Counted from the stretch's first letter, positions 45,529-54,900 are shown. The stretch is 64,000 nt of DNA from an uncultured Pseudomonadota bacterium (GCA_903832085.1 CAIKZZ010000010.1:39989-103988); one strand, 5' to 3'. Program-made: numbers and translations. Notes: generated by a model from the sequence alone, not told the origin.

Positions 45529-47019
45529 CTACTTAGAGTTATTTTTAAGTAATGCCAGAATCTCTTCTTGCAGGGCATCACGGCGTATTTTACCGCCAGC
45601 ATTTTTTGGAAGCTGCGATCGCAAGATTATCTCTTGAGGAATGCAGGTAGCATCGAGGCGCGCGCGGCAATGCTCCTGCACCAAAGGCCAGTCAATATTG
45701 CCTGTGGCAACTACAACAGCACAGAGTCGCATCGTGTGACTGCCGCTCTTTTTTAACACAATCGCAGCAGACTCAATGATTCCGGGATATGCATTGAGAA
45801 CATCCTCAATGACGCCAGGATCAATCTTTTCCCCGTCAATATTCAAAACGTGATCCGCACGACCCGTCAGTCGTAGATAGCCACTGCTATCGACCGAGCC
45901 TCGATCTCCAGGATAAAACCATCCGCCACGAAAAAAATGCGCCGTGGTTACAGGATCACTGGCATAACCACTAACGGTCAGTGGACTGTAAAAGCGGAGT
46001 AACCCGACTTGACCCGCTGGTAGGGCCGCATCATGTTCATCCACCGCTTCTGCCAGGACCCACGGCCGGATACGGCCATGGCACTCTGGATTGGACTGAT
46101 ATACATCTCGGTCGATAGTCGCTAAGAGACCCGCCTCTGTGGAGCCATAGGACACTTCCACGGTTGGACAGATACGCTCCTCTATGAACTGCCGTAGGCC
46201 CGGCGACACAGCGCTACCAGACAGCTTGACGCTCTCGATATGCTCGCAGTGAACCAACCGCCCCGGCGCATGTTGCGCCGCGGCCGCCATGAACCCCGTC
46301 ATAACTGCAGGAGTTGCGATAACCGTCGTCGCGCGAGTCCGCTCAAGGATCGCTAATACCAACGGCAGGTTTGCATAGAGCGTCACTATCGCCGTATAGC
46401 CCGCCCGTAGAGCTCGAATGACCGTATTGATACCGTAGTAGACCGCCAGATCATTGAGCACCAACACCCGCTCACCATCGCCGCGAGCGCTAAACCCCAG
46501 TGAATCACGCAGCAATCGCATACGGTGCGTTTCAGGAATAATCTTCGGTGTCCCGGTTGTACCAGATGATGCAAACAACATCCATTGCAGGTCAGCCGCT
46601 TCGATTGAGTCAGTCGGTTCTGCTGAAGCAGAGGAACTAAACAAAGCGGTACCCAACAGATAGCTTACTGATAAATCGCGGCTTGATCGCCAGGTATCCC
46701 CGGCATGCTGAATGAGTAGCTTAATATTGTGATCCGCTAGGAACTGCTCTTTCCGCTCAGCTGGCCACGTGTCTTTAATCACTGCACCGCAAGCGCCTAG
46801 CCGAGCGAGCGCAAGCAATGTGAGCACATAGGCCATGGCATGCCTCATTGACAACGCCACGACGTCCCCTCGCCGTACACCGCGAGCGCGCAAATTCACC
46901 ATGGCGGACTCAACCCGAACGACGAGCTGTTGATAGCTCAGGTCTTCATTTTGATAGTGCAGCGCAATGCGCTGTGGAAACGCTTTTGCATTACGCCAAA
47001 TTGCATCTGTAAGGTTCAC
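45529..47019 (-). CDS. AMP-binding acyl-CoA ligase / acyl-adenylating enzyme
   Basis: 496 residues of the ANL superfamily. It has the P-loop LFASSGTTGTPKIIPE (near 152), SYGSTEAG, the GDRGSVDSSGYLRLTGRADHVLNIDGEKI hinge with the Asp, and the C-terminal lysine motif LPKNAGGKIRRDAL. It adenylates a carboxylate for CoA or carrier transfer. The GTG start has GGAG 6 bases upstream. No carrier protein or thioesterase is adjacent. The next gene on the strand is a sulfotransferase, about 100 bases upstream, suggesting a small tailoring pair for a natural product or lipid, by inference. Confidence 0.86.
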   Translation of the reverse strand: MNLTDAIWRNAKAFPQRIALHYQNEDLSYQQLVVRVESAMVNLRARGVRRGDVVALSMRHAMAYVLTLLALARLGACGAVIKDTWPAERKEQFLADHNIKLLIQHAGDTWRSSRDLSVSYLLGTALFSSSASAEPTDSIEAADLQWMLFASSGTTGTPKIIPETHRMRLLRDSLGFSARGDGERVLVLNDLAVYYGINTVIRALRAGYTAIVTLYANLPLVLAILERTRATTVIATPAVMTGFMAAAAQHAPGRLVHCEHIESVKLSGSAVSPGLRQFIEERICPTVEVSYGSTEAGLLATIDRDVYQSNPECHGRIRPWVLAEAVDEHDAALPAGQVGLLRFYSPLTVSGYASDPVTTAHFFRGGWFYPGDRGSVDSSGYLRLTGRADHVLNIDGEKIDPGVIEDVLNAYPGIIESAAIVLKKSGSHTMRLCAVVVATGNIDWPLVQEHCRARLDATCIPQEIILRSQLPKNAGGKIRRDALQEEILALLKNNSK

Positions 47020-47122
47020 GATCAGCTCCGCTCGCGGCCATTAAGCCGCATCACGCACAGCGCTCTACAGCCCACCTCAACATTTTTTGTTCTTTAAACC
47101 AGCAGCGCTCTGTGTTTAATTC

Positions 47123-47959
47123 TCAGCGATATACCTTCCAAAATTCAGCAGCCGCCTCGATATTTTTCCAGATTTGTGTCCGAAATACAGCGTCATCAAA
47201 CACGGTTGGCCACTGCGGGCCCTGTGGTCGCACCTGACTACGGATCAGATGAAGGTTTTTAAACCCATAGATAAAATCGTCTTCGATGGTCGCCTGCTCC
47301 ACATGCTCAAAGTTATGCGTGTGACTCGGCGTTCCAAGAAATTCATAAATTTTTCCAAGAGTCTCAGCGGGACGGTGCGTGAGATCCACGTAGTCAACGA
47401 AGTGCATGCGATCTCTCCAACCTCGAGTCACTGCATCACGTATTGCGTTAAAAGCCCTGCCCACCGGCTGACCGTCGTCGATAAACGTCTCTACGCGACC
47501 GAGTGCCGTCTTAAACTTAAGAGCAAGATTTGCTTCTTGGTGAATTTGACCTAACTCTGAGGTCTTCCTGTACAGCCGCTCAAACGAAGCAACCGTATCG
47601 CGCAGATCGCGCACCGTCACAATAATCTTGATTTTGTCCCGTCCCCCTAGCAAAGCGGACGCCATTTCTAAAAACTCCATCCAGTAGCGATTCTTGTCTA
47701 TGCAGATAGGTTTATCGGTATGTGAAAAATACGCATCGAGCATGGCCCTTAGGACTCGTTCCTTGATCTTCTCGTTGAGCTTGCGATCAGCTGCTTGAAA
47801 AGCATCATTTTTGTCCCAGTGATTTCTCACCTGCACCAGCATGTCAACGATGCCAGATGTCGGCGTCACGTACACGGATGGATTCTGCGCCAAGATGTTA
47901 GCTAGCAGGGTCGATCCACTACGCGGCAAGCCTGCTAAGAAATAGATGCTTTTACTCAT
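47123..47959 (-). CDS. PAPS-dependent sulfotransferase family protein
   Basis: 278 residues. The N-terminal FLAGLPRSGSTLLANILAQ is the PAPS 5'-phosphosulfate loop, and KIIVTVRDLRDTVASFERLYR is the 3'-phosphate binding segment. It transfers sulfate from PAPS to a hydroxyl or amine of a small molecule or polysaccharide in the cytoplasm. GAGG precedes the ATG. It lies upstream of the AMP-ligase on the same strand. Acceptor unknown. Confidence 0.86.
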   Translation of the reverse strand: MSKSIYFLAGLPRSGSTLLANILAQNPSVYVTPTSGIVDMLVQVRNHWDKNDAFQAADRKLNEKIKERVLRAMLDAYFSHTDKPICIDKNRYWMEFLEMASALLGGRDKIKIIVTVRDLRDTVASFERLYRKTSELGQIHQEANLALKFKTALGRVETFIDDGQPVGRAFNAIRDAVTRGWRDRMHFVDYVDLTHRPAETLGKIYEFLGTPSHTHNFEHVEQATIEDDFIYGFKNLHLIRSQVRPQGPQWPTVFDDAVFRTQIWKNIEAAAEFWKVYR

Positions 47960-48228
47960 AACACCAACCTCGTGATACCCACTGCTTATGGTGGCGCATA
48001 ATGGAACGTTTTTTTACTACTGAGCCACCTGAGCGCCCTATTCTGAGGGCCGTACGCGCATTGGTCTAGCTTTAAACGGTCACAAATAGCACTGGTCCTA
48101 TAAAATTACAGATCGATGATGGTTCGCGGGTCTATATGACCGCATTCGTGATGAGGGTCACAACCAACTAGGTCATTTCGCTGTAGTGCCGCCACATGGC
48201 GCCCTAGAGCCGAGGCGAGCGCGCATCG

Positions 48229-48768
48229 CTAGGGTGGCGTGCTTACAGGGGGCCCGGCGAGCAGCGGCAAGACGATTAATGCCAGCGCTTGCTCAGTGAA
48301 TCCTGCGCGAGTTGGAAGTAGTCGCGCACGAATGACCCCATTTTTATCGATCACATAAGTTAACGGTAGTATTTTAGGGCTACCAAAGCCATTGGCATCG
48401 GCACTTTCCAGTAAAGCGACCGGATAGGTAACACTTTTCGCTGCTTTTTCCATCTCACGCCGATCACCGCGATCATCTGCACTCAGGCCTACCACAAGCA
48501 GTCCGTCGGCTTGGTGCTTTTGGTAAAACCCTTCCAGCAGCGGCATTTCAGCGCGACATGGCACACACCAACTCGCCCAAAAATTTAGGACCACCACATG
48601 ACCATGCAAAGTCGCAAGGTTAAGCGCTGTTCCATCAAGCTTTTGAGCAATTACGTTAGGAGCCATTTGGCCAACATCAGGAGATGCACTCACGACACAG
48701 GGGCCCAGCATCGAGATAGCAGAACCTATGATCCAGATAGCAATTAAGCGCTTATGACGAGACAACAC
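48229..48768 (-). CDS. TlpA/ResA-family periplasmic thioredoxin-like protein
   Basis: 179 residues: a signal anchor, then a thioredoxin fold with the redox motif WASWCVPCRAEM (CVPC). Such proteins reduce disulfides on apocytochromes or metallochaperones in the periplasm. The GTG start and a 12-base gap to the outer membrane gene upstream suggest co-transcription with the copper-type DUF2946/transporter genes, so it probably keeps the cysteines of that outer membrane protein or a copper site reduced, by inference. Confidence 0.87.
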   Translation of the reverse strand: MLSRHKRLIAIWIIGSAISMLGPCVVSASPDVGQMAPNVIAQKLDGTALNLATLHGHVVVLNFWASWCVPCRAEMPLLEGFYQKHQADGLLVVGLSADDRGDRREMEKAAKSVTYPVALLESADANGFGSPKILPLTYVIDKNGVIRARLLPTRAGFTEQALALIVLPLLAGPPVSTPP

Positions 48769-48780
48769 CTAAAATCATCC

Positions 48781-49767
48781 CTAAAAATGGTAACTCAGAT
48801 TACCTCGCCAGAAGCGCGAGCTCACCAGTTGATTGCCACTGACATTGGTGTGCATGGGCAATCCCACATCGATAAACACTGAGACATGACCCACATCCAT
48901 TTGCATTCCAGGTGCCACCATCAGTCGCGTATAGCCACTATCCTCGGGATGTCCTTCAGAGCCTCCATCATGACTACGGTAGGTGGCGTTAAGTTGCAGC
49001 ACAGGTGCGATCTTAATGTTGGGGCTCAGCTGCCATCCCTCGTAGTAAATACCTGTAGTCGCGACAATTTCACTACCTGGCCGATAGATGGCGCGATGGG
49101 CGACGACCTCCTGCACCTGGGCCTGCGCAAAGTACCGCCACTCGTGGTCAGCGGTGAGGTTACCTTGATGGTAAGCACCCAACAGCAAATCAGTACTCCC
49201 AGACCCAATAGAGGTGTCTGGGTCAAATCCTGAATAATGCGTATCGCCCGTTGGTAACTTAAGACCAAAGGTCAGCCCTGTCGACATATCAGGCGAGAAA
49301 CCCGTAAAGCGTCCTTTGATCCGAATATCGCCGACAGCGCCATGATTCACGCTCACAATGTCGCCCGTAACACTATCGACACTTTTAAAATTACGCTGCC
49401 AGTACGGCACTTCAACGGTCATCCCCCAACGTCGATTGAACTGGTATTGTAATCCGGCGTTCAGAAAACTGGTGCCGATACGTCTGTCGTCATTGTCCTG
49501 CGTTGGCGCGCGTGAGGTGCCGCTCCAGTTTTTATTCTGATCCATGTAGTCATACTCAACATAGGCCATCGCCCCAGAATGCTGAGGGAACATGGCAGCT
49601 GTTCCAACATCAAAGACGCCACAGCCACAGGCACAGGCAAAACTTTCCATAGGCAGCAGCACAAGCGAGAACGCAATAAAAAAGGTCACAATGGCAATCA
49701 GTGCGCGGGGCATTGACCAAGAACAAGCGTGCAGCCCACGCCGCTGCGCCACAAATACACTCATCAT
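48781..49767 (-). CDS. Cys-rich-start outer membrane protein of a copper-type locus
   Basis: 329 residues. A signal sequence ends in FACACGCGVFDVGT, giving a cysteine cluster right at the mature N-terminus; then a barrel-like region of alternating strands ends in FWRGNLSYHF (terminal Phe). ATG 49767 has GGAG 9 bases upstream; an earlier in-frame ATG at 49836 would add 23 unlikely residues. The family accompanies DUF2946 and TlpA genes in copper-related loci. The N-terminal cysteines suggest metal binding, not shown directly. Confidence 0.72.
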   Translation of the reverse strand: MMSVFVAQRRGLHACSWSMPRALIAIVTFFIAFSLVLLPMESFACACGCGVFDVGTAAMFPQHSGAMAYVEYDYMDQNKNWSGTSRAPTQDNDDRRIGTSFLNAGLQYQFNRRWGMTVEVPYWQRNFKSVDSVTGDIVSVNHGAVGDIRIKGRFTGFSPDMSTGLTFGLKLPTGDTHYSGFDPDTSIGSGSTDLLLGAYHQGNLTADHEWRYFAQAQVQEVVAHRAIYRPGSEIVATTGIYYEGWQLSPNIKIAPVLQLNATYRSHDGGSEGHPEDSGYTRLMVAPGMQMDVGHVSVFIDVGLPMHTNVSGNQLVSSRFWRGNLSYHF

Positions 49768-49854
49768 TTTGTCGTCTCCAAGAGCAATCCAAAGACAGCC
49801 TGCACGCCCCCTTTGACTAGCGCCAAAGGGTGCCACGCGCAGCCTCGCCGATCC

Positions 49855-50235
49855 TTAAATCAGAGTCGGAGGACCGCGAGCGGCGGTGTGTCTAAGAGGA
49901 GGCCCGGAGACAATGGGCGATTCGACAACCTGCGCAAATTGCGCAGGTACAGCATGCATTAAAGACCCGTCCACCAATGACGCGGGGGGCGCAGAACCAC
50001 CACACAGGGCAAAGGGACATAAGGGGCGAGCTTGTGAGTCTGGGCTACCTAGATGCTCTGCAGTTGTCGCGTGTGCCACGTGCCCTGAGCACATAACGAC
50101 CTCAGCATGACCATGCACCGTGCCAGGCATAAAGCCTATAGGCATGAGTGCGTGGACACAGAAAGCGCAGAAGGCAAGCGCACCCACGCGCCTAGCAATT
50201 ATCGCGTGAAGCCACTTATGCGCTATTGGAAACAT
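49855..50235 (-). CDS. DUF2946-type small secreted protein
   Basis: 126 residues: a hydrophobic N-terminus (ALAFCAFCVHALMPIGFMPG), a central VVMCSGH and CPFALCGG, and a RGPPTLI C-terminus, typical of DUF2946 proteins next to copper-responsive TonB receptors and TlpA genes. Likely a periplasmic metal-related accessory protein; the mechanism is not known. It is the first gene of the three-gene minus-strand group. Confidence 0.7.
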   Translation of the reverse strand: MFPIAHKWLHAIIARRVGALAFCAFCVHALMPIGFMPGTVHGHAEVVMCSGHVAHATTAEHLGSPDSQARPLCPFALCGGSAPPASLVDGSLMHAVPAQFAQVVESPIVSGPPLRHTAARGPPTLI

Positions 50236-50387
50236 ACGCTGTACTGTGCACTAAGGACCGTTAAATTAGCAAGAATAGCGCCGCAGCACCCTCTACTTCT
50301 GCGCAGTGCAACCGCGAACACCATAGTCCATGCAAGTCGGCCGCGTGTCAGCTAAAATGCTGTCTCCGACCCTCGATTGAGAACGTT

Positions 50388-51662
50388 ATGACACGTATAA
50401 CCTATTGGCTCCTTCTCCTGACGATGGCCTGTACCGCAAGCAGCAGGGCCGATACGATCGTCCTGAAGGCCGCTCATTATCTTGACGTGGACGTAGGCAA
50501 ACTGGTTTCACCTGCTGAAATCCTCATCGATGGTGAACGCATCGTGGACATCGGTATAGCCGTCTCCCATCCCGCAGGAGCACGGCTCATTAACCTCGGT
50601 AGTCGAACTTTACTACCCGGCTTAATCGATGCACACGTGCATTTATTCTTACACCCTGGAGCGCAAGACCTGCAGACTCTGCAAGAACCTGTCCCAGCGC
50701 GCACGATCAGTGCGCTTGCAGCAGCACGTGACGACGTCATGGCGGGATTCACGGCTGAACGTGACATGGGAAGCGAAGGCGCTACCTCAGCTGATAGTGC
50801 TGTCCGAAATGCAATCAATGCGGGGCTATACCCAGGTCCGCGCTTACGTGTTTCAGGAAATGCCATCGATATACTTGGTGGCCATGAAGATGCGATCGCC
50901 TTTAACCCAGCCGCGCACGTGCCATCGAATGCGGATTACGCAAACACAGCCGACGAGCTTTTGCGTGTGATGCGTCAGCAACATAAAGATGGATCTGACT
51001 TTGCAAAAATCTACCAGACAGGACCAGACGAAATCCGTGATGGAACACTGCATACACCGTACCAGTACTCAATCGCACAGTTGAAAGCGGCAGTTGAGGA
51101 AGCCACTCGGATAGGTACAAATGTGGCAGTACACGCGACCGGTGAACCCGGAACAGGCTATGCCGCACAAGCGGGCGTTGCTTCAATCGATCACGCGATC
51201 CAACTAAGTGACGCAACTATGGAGCTGATGAAGAAAAAACGCATTTTTGCGGTACCAACCTTGCAGTGGTACGAGTATTACGGCAACCACTCAGCGACTG
51301 CAGCGGCCAATGCAGCAGCAACGCAAGTTTATGAATACAAGCTCCGAGAATTTGCCAAACAAATCAAAGCCGGTGTCCCATTTGCAGTTGGCTCGGATGT
51401 CGGTCCCTTCGCACACGGGACTCAAGCGCGCGAGTTCGAAATCATGGTAGCAAATGGGATGACGCCAATCGCGGTGCTGCAGGCAGATTTACTCAACGGA
51501 GCTCAGTTGCTTGGGTGGCAGGGCGAGATCGGGCAACTCAAGAAAGGCTATTATGCAGATATCATCGCCGTGGATGAAAATCCGCTGGTTGATATAGCCA
51601 CCCTCAAGAAAGTCTCCTTTGTAATGAAGGGCGGAGCCGTCCTTCGCGAGGCTGTTCAGTAA
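50388..51662 (+). CDS. Exported metal-dependent amidohydrolase (Xaa-Pro dipeptidase-like)
   Basis: 424 residues, signal peptide (LLLTMACTASSRA). M38 motifs: LLPGLIDAHVHLFL, FAKIYQTGP (Lys position occupied by K in the AKIY block), NVAVHATGE, IDHAIQ, VGSDVGPF (catalytic Asp), DIIAVDENPL. Clearly the same family as the gene at 2224-3525, with closely similar organisation, so they are paralogues with perhaps different substrates. Monocistronic. Substrate unknown. Confidence 0.86.
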   Translation: MTRITYWLLLLTMACTASSRADTIVLKAAHYLDVDVGKLVSPAEILIDGERIVDIGIAVSHPAGARLINLGSRTLLPGLIDAHVHLFLHPGAQDLQTLQEPVPARTISALAAARDDVMAGFTAERDMGSEGATSADSAVRNAINAGLYPGPRLRVSGNAIDILGGHEDAIAFNPAAHVPSNADYANTADELLRVMRQQHKDGSDFAKIYQTGPDEIRDGTLHTPYQYSIAQLKAAVEEATRIGTNVAVHATGEPGTGYAAQAGVASIDHAIQLSDATMELMKKKRIFAVPTLQWYEYYGNHSATAAANAAATQVYEYKLREFAKQIKAGVPFAVGSDVGPFAHGTQAREFEIMVANGMTPIAVLQADLLNGAQLLGWQGEIGQLKKGYYADIIAVDENPLVDIATLKKVSFVMKGGAVLREAVQ

Positions 51663-51701
51663 GCGATTTGCAATCTCGATGCCTGTAACAGCTGACACTA
51701 A

Positions 51702-52678
51702 ATGAAGCCACGATACGACGAAGTGGTGGTATTCAGTCCCTCCGCAGTGACTGGAGGACCTGAAGCATTACATCAGCTTTCGCACGCAATAAACGAACTA
51801 GGAGGTAGCTCGCGTATTGCCTATTACGCGGGTGATGACTGTCGGTGCACGGCCTCTATTGACAGCATAACGTGCACGAAAGCGTCAACACGTTGTTTAG
51901 AGAGTTACGCCATATATGACCCGAAACCTCTAACAACACACAGAATCACTAATTCGACTTTCTTAGTGATGCCAGAGATTTTGACTCTCTTTGTCGAACG
52001 CCGGTCAAAACGCAATAGCGCACTCTGGTGGTTGTCGGTCGATCATGCGAAGAAAAATAACGAGCACTTGCGATATGCGAACTATCGCCATGAGTTTTTT
52101 AGTAAAAATGAACTGAATCATTTTTATCAATCCGACTATGCAAGGTCATATATCGTTGAAAATGGCGCAACGACCATCGCTCCACTATATGACTACGTTG
52201 ATCGCTCTTTTTTTACCCCACATGCAATAGAGAAACATCATATTGCACTCTTTCCTGCAAAGGGAGAGGCGCTGGCGTCATTGTTTTGCAGCCAGCAAAA
52301 AGGACTCTCATTTCTTCAGATTAAAGATATGGATCGCGAACAGGTAGCACATGCCCTTAACGTGTCACTCATATATATATTGACTTCGGACACCACCCTG
52401 GCAAGGATCGCGTGCCCATAGAAGCATCCGCTGCCGGTGCTGTGATATTCGTGCATTGCGACGGTGCTGCCAATAATTATTCAGACTATCCCCTCGAGGA
52501 CTTTTACAAGTTCACGCTTAAAGACATTCAGTCTGGCGCTCTGCGGCAGCGTATTGACCTCGTAATAGCCGACCCGGTCGCGCATCGCGCTAAGCAAAAG
52601 CACTTTCGCCAGAGAGTGTATTTAGAAAAGGAGGAGTTCTATCTGCAAGTTAGAGCCCTTTTTTTTGATGTCGATTAA
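51702..52678 (+). pseudogene. GT4-like glycosyltransferase interrupted at an (AT)5 tract (possibly phase-variable)
   Basis: Two ORFs in different frames (51702-52421 and 52412-52678) make one protein if 2 bases are removed from the (AT)5 run at 52371-52380. Then LIYIDFGHHPGKDRVPIEA is restored, the donor-site motif of a glycosyltransferase family; with 4 AT units the gene is 324 codons and ends at 52678. The start FSPSAVTGGPEALHQLSHAI is typical of these enzymes. The sequenced state is OFF. It could be reversible slipping, a fixed mutation or a sequencing error. It precedes glf by 60 bases, suggesting use of UDP-galactofuranose. Confidence 0.75.
52371..52380 (+). repeat. (AT)5 dinucleotide tract inside the glycosyltransferase
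   Basis: Five AT units after CACTC and before TGAC. Four units restore the frame exactly, so a two-base slip toggles the gene. Confidence 0.85.
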
Positions 52679-52737
52679 TTTCCGTATTTAGGCTTTAACG
52701 GGTCGAATTTCATTCGCCGATCAACAATAGGCTCTAG

Positions 52738-53925
52738 ATGACTCAGTTTGGTGACTTTGATCTTATTGTTGTTGGCAGTGGGCTATTTGGTATCACTGTT
52801 GCGGAGCGCTGCGCTCATGAACTTGGCTTGCGCGTGCTAGTGGTTGAACGACGCAACCATGTTGGCGGCAACGCATGGAGCTCTGTCGACGAACAGACCG
52901 GCATAGAGGTGCACGACTACGGCTCCCACATCTTTCATTGCACCAGTCAGGATGTGTGGACCTATGTGAATCGGTTTACTGCTTTTTCAAACTATCGTCA
53001 TCGGGTCGTAACCCGACACCAAAACCGTTTTTACACGATGCCCATGAATCTAGGTACCCTTTCGTCGCTATATGGACGTTTTTTATCTCCAGACGATGCC
53101 AGAGCGCTTGTGTCTGAAGAGGTGCGAGCATCCGGCATATCGGATCCTAAAAATCTAGAGGAGAAGGCGATCTCGCTCGTGGGTCGACGTATGTATGACG
53201 CGTTTATTCGTGGTTACACTGCGAAACAATGGCAGACTGATCCGAAAGACCTACCAGCAGATATTATTACGAGACTACCGGTCCGTTACACGTTTGATGA
53301 CGCTTACTTTTCTGATCCCTATCAAGGAATTCCGCTGGTTGGCTACGGAGCGCTGATACGGCGCATGCTGGACGCTCCCGGTATTGAGGCTGTTACAAGC
53401 GTCGATTATTTCGATATCAGGTCACGCATACCGGCCGAAACACCAGTCGTTTATACAGGCCCTATCGATCGCTACTTTCATAATTGCGCTGGCGAGCTTG
53501 GCTGGCGAACACTCGACTTTGAGCGGGAAGTTCTTGCAACTGCTGATTATCAAGGGACGAGTGTGGTCAACTACCCTGACTCCGATGTACAGTTCACACG
53601 CATACATGAGTTTCGTCACTTACATCCAGAACGAAAGTACGGGACCGATCAAACTGTGATTTTTAAGGAGTACTCGCGGTTCTCACAGCGAACTGATGAG
53701 CCTTACTACCCAATTGATACGCGTAATGATAAGAGCGCGTATCAGGCATATCGAGATTTGGCGGACAAAGAGCCAAATGTGATTTTCGGCGGACGTCTAG
53801 GTACCTATCGCTACTTGGATATGCATCAAGCGATAGGGGCGGCGCTAAAGGTATTCGATAACATTCTTCAGCCCCACTTCGTCGACGGACGTCCGCTTAA
53901 GCACGGTAGACATGCGCATACATAA
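52738..53925 (+). CDS. glf: UDP-galactopyranose mutase
   Basis: 395 residues, normal length. It interconverts UDP-galactopyranose and UDP-galactofuranose with reduced FAD. Visible: the FAD Rossmann DLIVVGSGLFGITVAERCA, VERRNHVGGNAW, HDYGSHIFH, the FIRGYTAKQWQTDP substrate loop, YFDIRSRIPAETPVVYTGPIDRYF, and GGRLGTYRYLDMHQAIGAAL near the end with conserved arginines. It supplies Galf for surface polysaccharide. The upstream glycosyltransferase is the likely user. Confidence 0.93.
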   Translation: MTQFGDFDLIVVGSGLFGITVAERCAHELGLRVLVVERRNHVGGNAWSSVDEQTGIEVHDYGSHIFHCTSQDVWTYVNRFTAFSNYRHRVVTRHQNRFYTMPMNLGTLSSLYGRFLSPDDARALVSEEVRASGISDPKNLEEKAISLVGRRMYDAFIRGYTAKQWQTDPKDLPADIITRLPVRYTFDDAYFSDPYQGIPLVGYGALIRRMLDAPGIEAVTSVDYFDIRSRIPAETPVVYTGPIDRYFHNCAGELGWRTLDFEREVLATADYQGTSVVNYPDSDVQFTRIHEFRHLHPERKYGTDQTVIFKEYSRFSQRTDEPYYPIDTRNDKSAYQAYRDLADKEPNVIFGGRLGTYRYLDMHQAIGAALKVFDNILQPHFVDGRPLKHGRHAHT

Positions 53926-54022
53926 AACGCGTTCAGGCGGTCTGTGGCACTGATTCATACGCTATCTTTAAACCAGCTTTTTGAGTTTTCAGAAATAACA
54001 ATGACCTTACACGTAGATAGAC

Positions 54023-54217
54023 TTAAAACGTCGCCGTCACACTCTGTGCCTGCGACATCGTGACCACACAGGTGGTCGCTGTCCCCGCGCACGCACCAGA
54101 CCACCCCGTAAAGTTGGAACCCGTGGCTTTTGTCGCCGTCAGCGTCACCGCAGTCCCACTGGTGTAGCTCTTGCTACACGTCGCACCGCAGCTAATCCCT
54201 GTCAAGGTCGTGCCTGT
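54023..54217 (-). pseudogene. C-terminal remnant of a secreted repeat protein
   Basis: About 65 codons ending at 54023, reading GTTLTGISCGATCSKSYTS and then VTLTATKATGSNFTGWSG, with the periodic GxxVTLTATxxxGSxFxGWSGAC signature of bacterial surface/InlB-type repeats with paired cysteines. No start or signal peptide: the reading frame continues into a palindrome and island sequence. It is the end of a larger gene lost at the island junction. Confidence 0.6.
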
Positions 54218-54247
54218 CGGTCCATCCCCGCTTGCGCGGGGATAACG
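54218..54247. repeat. Solitary type I-E CRISPR-repeat-like palindrome
   Basis: A 30-base unit with perfect 8-bp arms ATCCCCGC/GCGGGGAT. The minus strand reads close to the I-E consensus core (CCCCGCGCAAGCGGGG and an ATGGACCG handle). There is one copy only, with no spacers or cas genes; it lies exactly between the two truncated chromosomal genes. Confidence 0.5.
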
Positions 54248-54272
54248 TCGATAGACCGAAAGGATTCGCTGT

Positions 54273-54420
54273 ATGTCACGCCGCTTGAACCCCAAGACCG
54301 CCCTCATTGTCGCTGCCATCTTGCGTGGCGCCGTCTCAGTAGCCGATGCAGCCCCTGCGATCACGTCCGTCACCACGGATTACACCGACGGTGGTGGGCC
54401 ACTCGATATCAACATTGTGG
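54273..54420 (+). pseudogene. N-terminal fragment of an exported IPT/TIG-type protein
   Basis: Starts ATG at 54273 with AAAGGA 9 bases upstream: MSRRLNPKTALIVAAILRG, a signal peptide, then APAITSVTTDYTDGGGPLDI, the beginning of an IPT/TIG immunoglobulin-like domain. The reading continues after about residue 50 into sequence shared with the island repeat. The rest of the gene is missing, so it was cut by the insertion or by recombination. Confidence 0.6.
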
Positions 54421-54849
54421 GTCCGGGCTTCGTGCGCGATCATGCGCAACGCCAGGTTATAGCGTTGGAGATCGCGGTTATAGCGTTCCCCCCATACACG
54501 CATAGCAACATGCTGCGCCGGACACAACCGCTTCGCAGCAAATGTATGACATAACCTGCCCCGAGTAATTGAGCAATATGGCCAAAAACTCACGTGTACG
54601 ATCAATTGGGTCGGCGCGCACAATGCTGCAAAAGTATGAGAACGATCAGGGGCTTCCACGGAGGGTATGAATACATCGCCCGAAACTCTCGGGCAGATGA
54701 GAACGCCGACCCGGCAACACAACAGCACCGATGCGCTGGCGCCTATCTGCGACATCAACGAGCAGTGTCTGCAAATGCTCGTCGAGGCTGCGCGCACGTC
54801 TCAGTCAGCTGATGAGCCGTTCGTTCATCAGCTTCTCTCCTTCATCAAA
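54418..54849. repeat. Left copy of a ~430-bp diverged direct repeat flanking the island cargo
   Basis: Aligns base by base with 62055-62485 in the same orientation, roughly nine bases in ten identical by eye. It contains the divergent start regions of the flhC-like (minus) and flhD-like (plus) genes and their intergenic control region, but neither gene's body. Confidence 0.85.
54421..54503 (-). pseudogene. flhC-like 5' fragment in the left repeat
   Basis: ATG at 54503 gives MRVWGERYNRDLQRYNLALR, identical in start to the intact FlhC-like protein at 61571-62140, and after about 28 codons it runs into the truncated IPT gene. Confidence 0.7.
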
Positions 54850-54891
54850 TCGTTTTGCACGATAACCCTTGTAGTGTTACCACCGGCTTAA
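54667..54891 (+). pseudogene. flhD-like 5' fragment in the left repeat
   Basis: MNTSPETLGQMRTPTRQ onward matches the start of the gene at 62305 for about 60 codons; after SFIK it diverges into unrelated sequence and stops at 54891. Truncated copy. Confidence 0.72.
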
Positions 54892-54900
54892 CCGGGCCGA

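Noticed and set aside
54218..54247. CRISPR array
   Set aside because: Only one repeat-like unit, no spacers, no cas genes.
54336..54797. 153-codon minus ORF over the left repeat
   Set aside because: Chimera of flhC fragment, control region and IPT antisense; not a gene.
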